Part shown: in pieces, positions 6,195 through 7,269 of the stretch
Layout of the letters: every line of letters begins with the position of its first letter
Numbering within the stretch: position 1 is the first letter of the stretch
Source: DASVDK01 sp036562265 [NCBI: Thermodesulfobacteriota bacterium]
GTDB lineage: Bacteria; DASVDK01
Reading direction: 5' to 3'
Assembly: GCA_036562265.1 (NCBI GenBank)
Contig: DATCKS010000385.1
Location: 1-7,269 of the forward strand
DNA: 7,269 bases
Notes under the pieces: generated by a model
Databases searched by the model: none
The model's input: the letters and a program-made list of their open reading frames with translations, nothing else
What the model was told of the DNA's origin: nothing
Position numbers and translations under genes: made by a program

Positions 6195-7265
6195 CTAGGC
6201 GCTCGGCGCCGCCGCGCCGGCGCGGGTCCCCGCCGAGGGGGCCGGCGGGTCGGGGTGGACGTGCTTCTCCGGCATCCCGAGCGGGAAGTGGCACGCCGCG
6301 AAGTGGCCCGGCTTGAGTTCCCGCCACTCGGGCTCCACCTCCGCGCAGACCTTGCGCCGGTACGGGCAGCGCGGGTGGAAGCGGCAGGCCGACGGCGGGC
6401 TGATCGGCGACGGCACGTCCCCCTCGAGGATGATGCGCTGCTTCTTGACCGTGGGATCCGGGATCGGCACGGCCGAGAGGAGCGCCTCGGTGTAGGGGTG
6501 GAGCGGGTTCGAGTAGAGCGCCTTCGCGTCGGCCAGCTCCACGATCTTGCCGAGGTACATGACCGCCACGCGGTCGCTGATGTGCTCCACGACCGAGAGG
6601 TTGTGGGCGATGATGATGTACGAGAGCCCGAACTCGGCCTGGAGGTCCTCGAGCAGGTTGATCACCTGCGCCTGGATCGAGACGTCGAGCGCCGAGACCG
6701 GCTCGTCGCCGATGACCAGGTCGGGGTTGAGCGCGAGGACGCGGGCGATGCCGATGCGCTGGCGCTGCCCGCCCGAGAACTCGTGGGGGTAGCGGCGCAT
6801 GTGCTCGGGCCTGAGGCCGACCTTCTCGAGGATGTGGGCGACCTTCTCCTTGCGCTCCTTCGGCGTCCCGAGCTTGTGGATCTTGAGCCCCTCCTCCACG
6901 ATCGACCCGACCGTCATGCGCGGGTTGAGCGAGGCGTAGGGGTCCTGGAAGATGATCTGCATGCGGCGGCGAAGCGCCCGCATGCTGCGGCGGTCGAGCG
7001 AGAAGACGTCGTGCCCGTCGAAGACGACCTTGCCGCCGGTCGGCTCGATGAGCCGCAGGATGACCCGGCCGGTGGTGGACTTGCCGCAGCCCGACTCCCC
7101 CACGAGGCCGAGCGTCTCGCCCCGCTTGAGCGTGAAGCTCACCCCGTCGACCGCGTGGACCTTGGCCACCTGCTTGCCGAGGAGGCCGCCGGTGATCGGG
7201 AAGTGCTTGACGAGGTCCTTGACCTCGAGCAGGGTTTCTCCCTTGGCCGCCGTCTTGACCTCCAT
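6195..7265 (-). CDS. Peptide ABC transporter ATP-binding protein (OppF/DppF family)
   Basis: This 356-residue cytoplasmic ATPase would power import of di- or oligopeptides, or nickel and related solutes. Motifs are complete: Walker [10 protein letters not shown] (56-64), Q-loop FQDP (106-109), signature FSGGQRQR (163-170), Walker B LVIGDEP (183-189) and switch His221. The sequence after the switch His reads HNL rather than the commoner HDL. The oligopeptide-transporter C-terminal domain (about 255-330) follows, with [15 protein letters not shown] and four cysteines C294, C300, C307 and C325 spaced CX5CX6CX17C. This Cys pattern is shared by peptide-transporter ATPases, some of which bind a 4Fe-4S cluster. 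Residues 336-356 form a Pro/Ala-rich tail. ATG 7265 gives a sensible N-terminus but lies four bases from the window edge, so a longer start or an overlap with an upstream OppD/DppD-type gene cannot be excluded. The binding protein, permeases and partner ATPase are not in the window. The amidase follows closely downstream. Confidence 0.93.
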   Translation of the reverse strand: MEVKTAAKGETLLEVKDLVKHFPITGGLLGKQVAKVHAVDGVSFTLKRGETLGLVGESGCGKSTTGRVILRLIEPTGGKVVFDGHDVFSLDRRSMRALRRRMQIIFQDPYASLNPRMTVGSIVEEGLKIHKLGTPKERKEKVAHILEKVGLRPEHMRRYPHEFSGGQRQRIGIARVLALNPDLVIGDEPVSALDVSIQAQVINLLEDLQAEFGLSYIIIAHNLSVVEHISDRVAVMYLGKIVELADAKALYSNPLHPYTEALLSAVPIPDPTVKKQRIILEGDVPSPISPPSACRFHPRCPYRRKVCAEVEPEWRELKPGHFAACHFPLGMPEKHVHPDPPAPSAGTRAGAAAPSA

Positions 7266-7269
7266 GTCG

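Noticed and set aside
4522-6327. A minus-strand open frame of 601 codons running across the amidase and the gap after it.
   Set aside because: It is out of frame with the amidase, whose catalytic motifs are all in the 4734-6173 frame; its translation is Arg/Gly/Pro-rich and featureless.
1-7269. Possible mobile element, CRISPR array, tRNA or phage segment.
   Set aside because: No transposase or integrase motifs, no regularly spaced repeats, and no tRNA-like cloverleaf were seen; all genes are metabolic or transport genes with matching base composition.

Overview
This is a GC-rich bacterial window in which every gene I can support lies on the minus strand, so the genes run right to left. The Sec-type signal peptide without a lipobox on the solute-binding protein suggests a diderm (Gram-negative type) cell. 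High GC, pervasive ATG/GTG starts and TGATG or ATGA junctions fit a Proteobacteria-like or related soil or sediment lineage, but the sequence does not let me name a taxon.

The layout, in the direction of transcription, is as follows. (1) At the right edge, 7265-6195, is an OppF/DppF-type peptide ABC transporter ATPase, probably the last gene of a dipeptide/oligopeptide operon whose other genes lie outside the window. (2) An amidase-signature hydrolase follows 21 bases later (6173-4734) and may be co-transcribed with it. (3) A GC-rich, hairpin-prone gap of 208 bases separates this from (4) a complete polyamine-type ABC importer in the order binding protein, ATPase, permease, permease (4525-606). 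Its junctions are a 4-base gap, a TGATG overlap and an ATGA overlap, so it is almost certainly one translationally coupled operon. (5) After a short, relatively AT-richer gap with a plausible promoter comes a 102-residue coiled-coil protein of unknown function (529-221). (6) An 11-bp perfect inverted repeat lies in the next gap, followed by (7) the first 37 codons of an S-adenosyl-L-methionine hydrolase (SAM hydroxide adenosyltransferase, DUF62) gene that runs off the left edge.

Taken together, the main theme is uptake and breakdown of small nitrogen compounds. One importer subunit is for peptides, one full importer belongs to the spermidine/putrescine family, and between them is an enzyme that cleaves amide bonds. 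The importer's binding protein keeps the aromatic/Asp signature of the PotD fold but has an arginine-rich stretch where E. coli PotD has acidic ligand contacts, so its substrate should not be assumed to be a polyamine. I found no mobile element, CRISPR array, tRNA or rRNA, and no clear sign of a wholly new system. The points most worth a second look are the binding-protein substrate question, the orphan coiled-coil gene, and the possible leaderless start of the SAM hydrolase. Large open frames on the plus strand are read as high-GC shadows.
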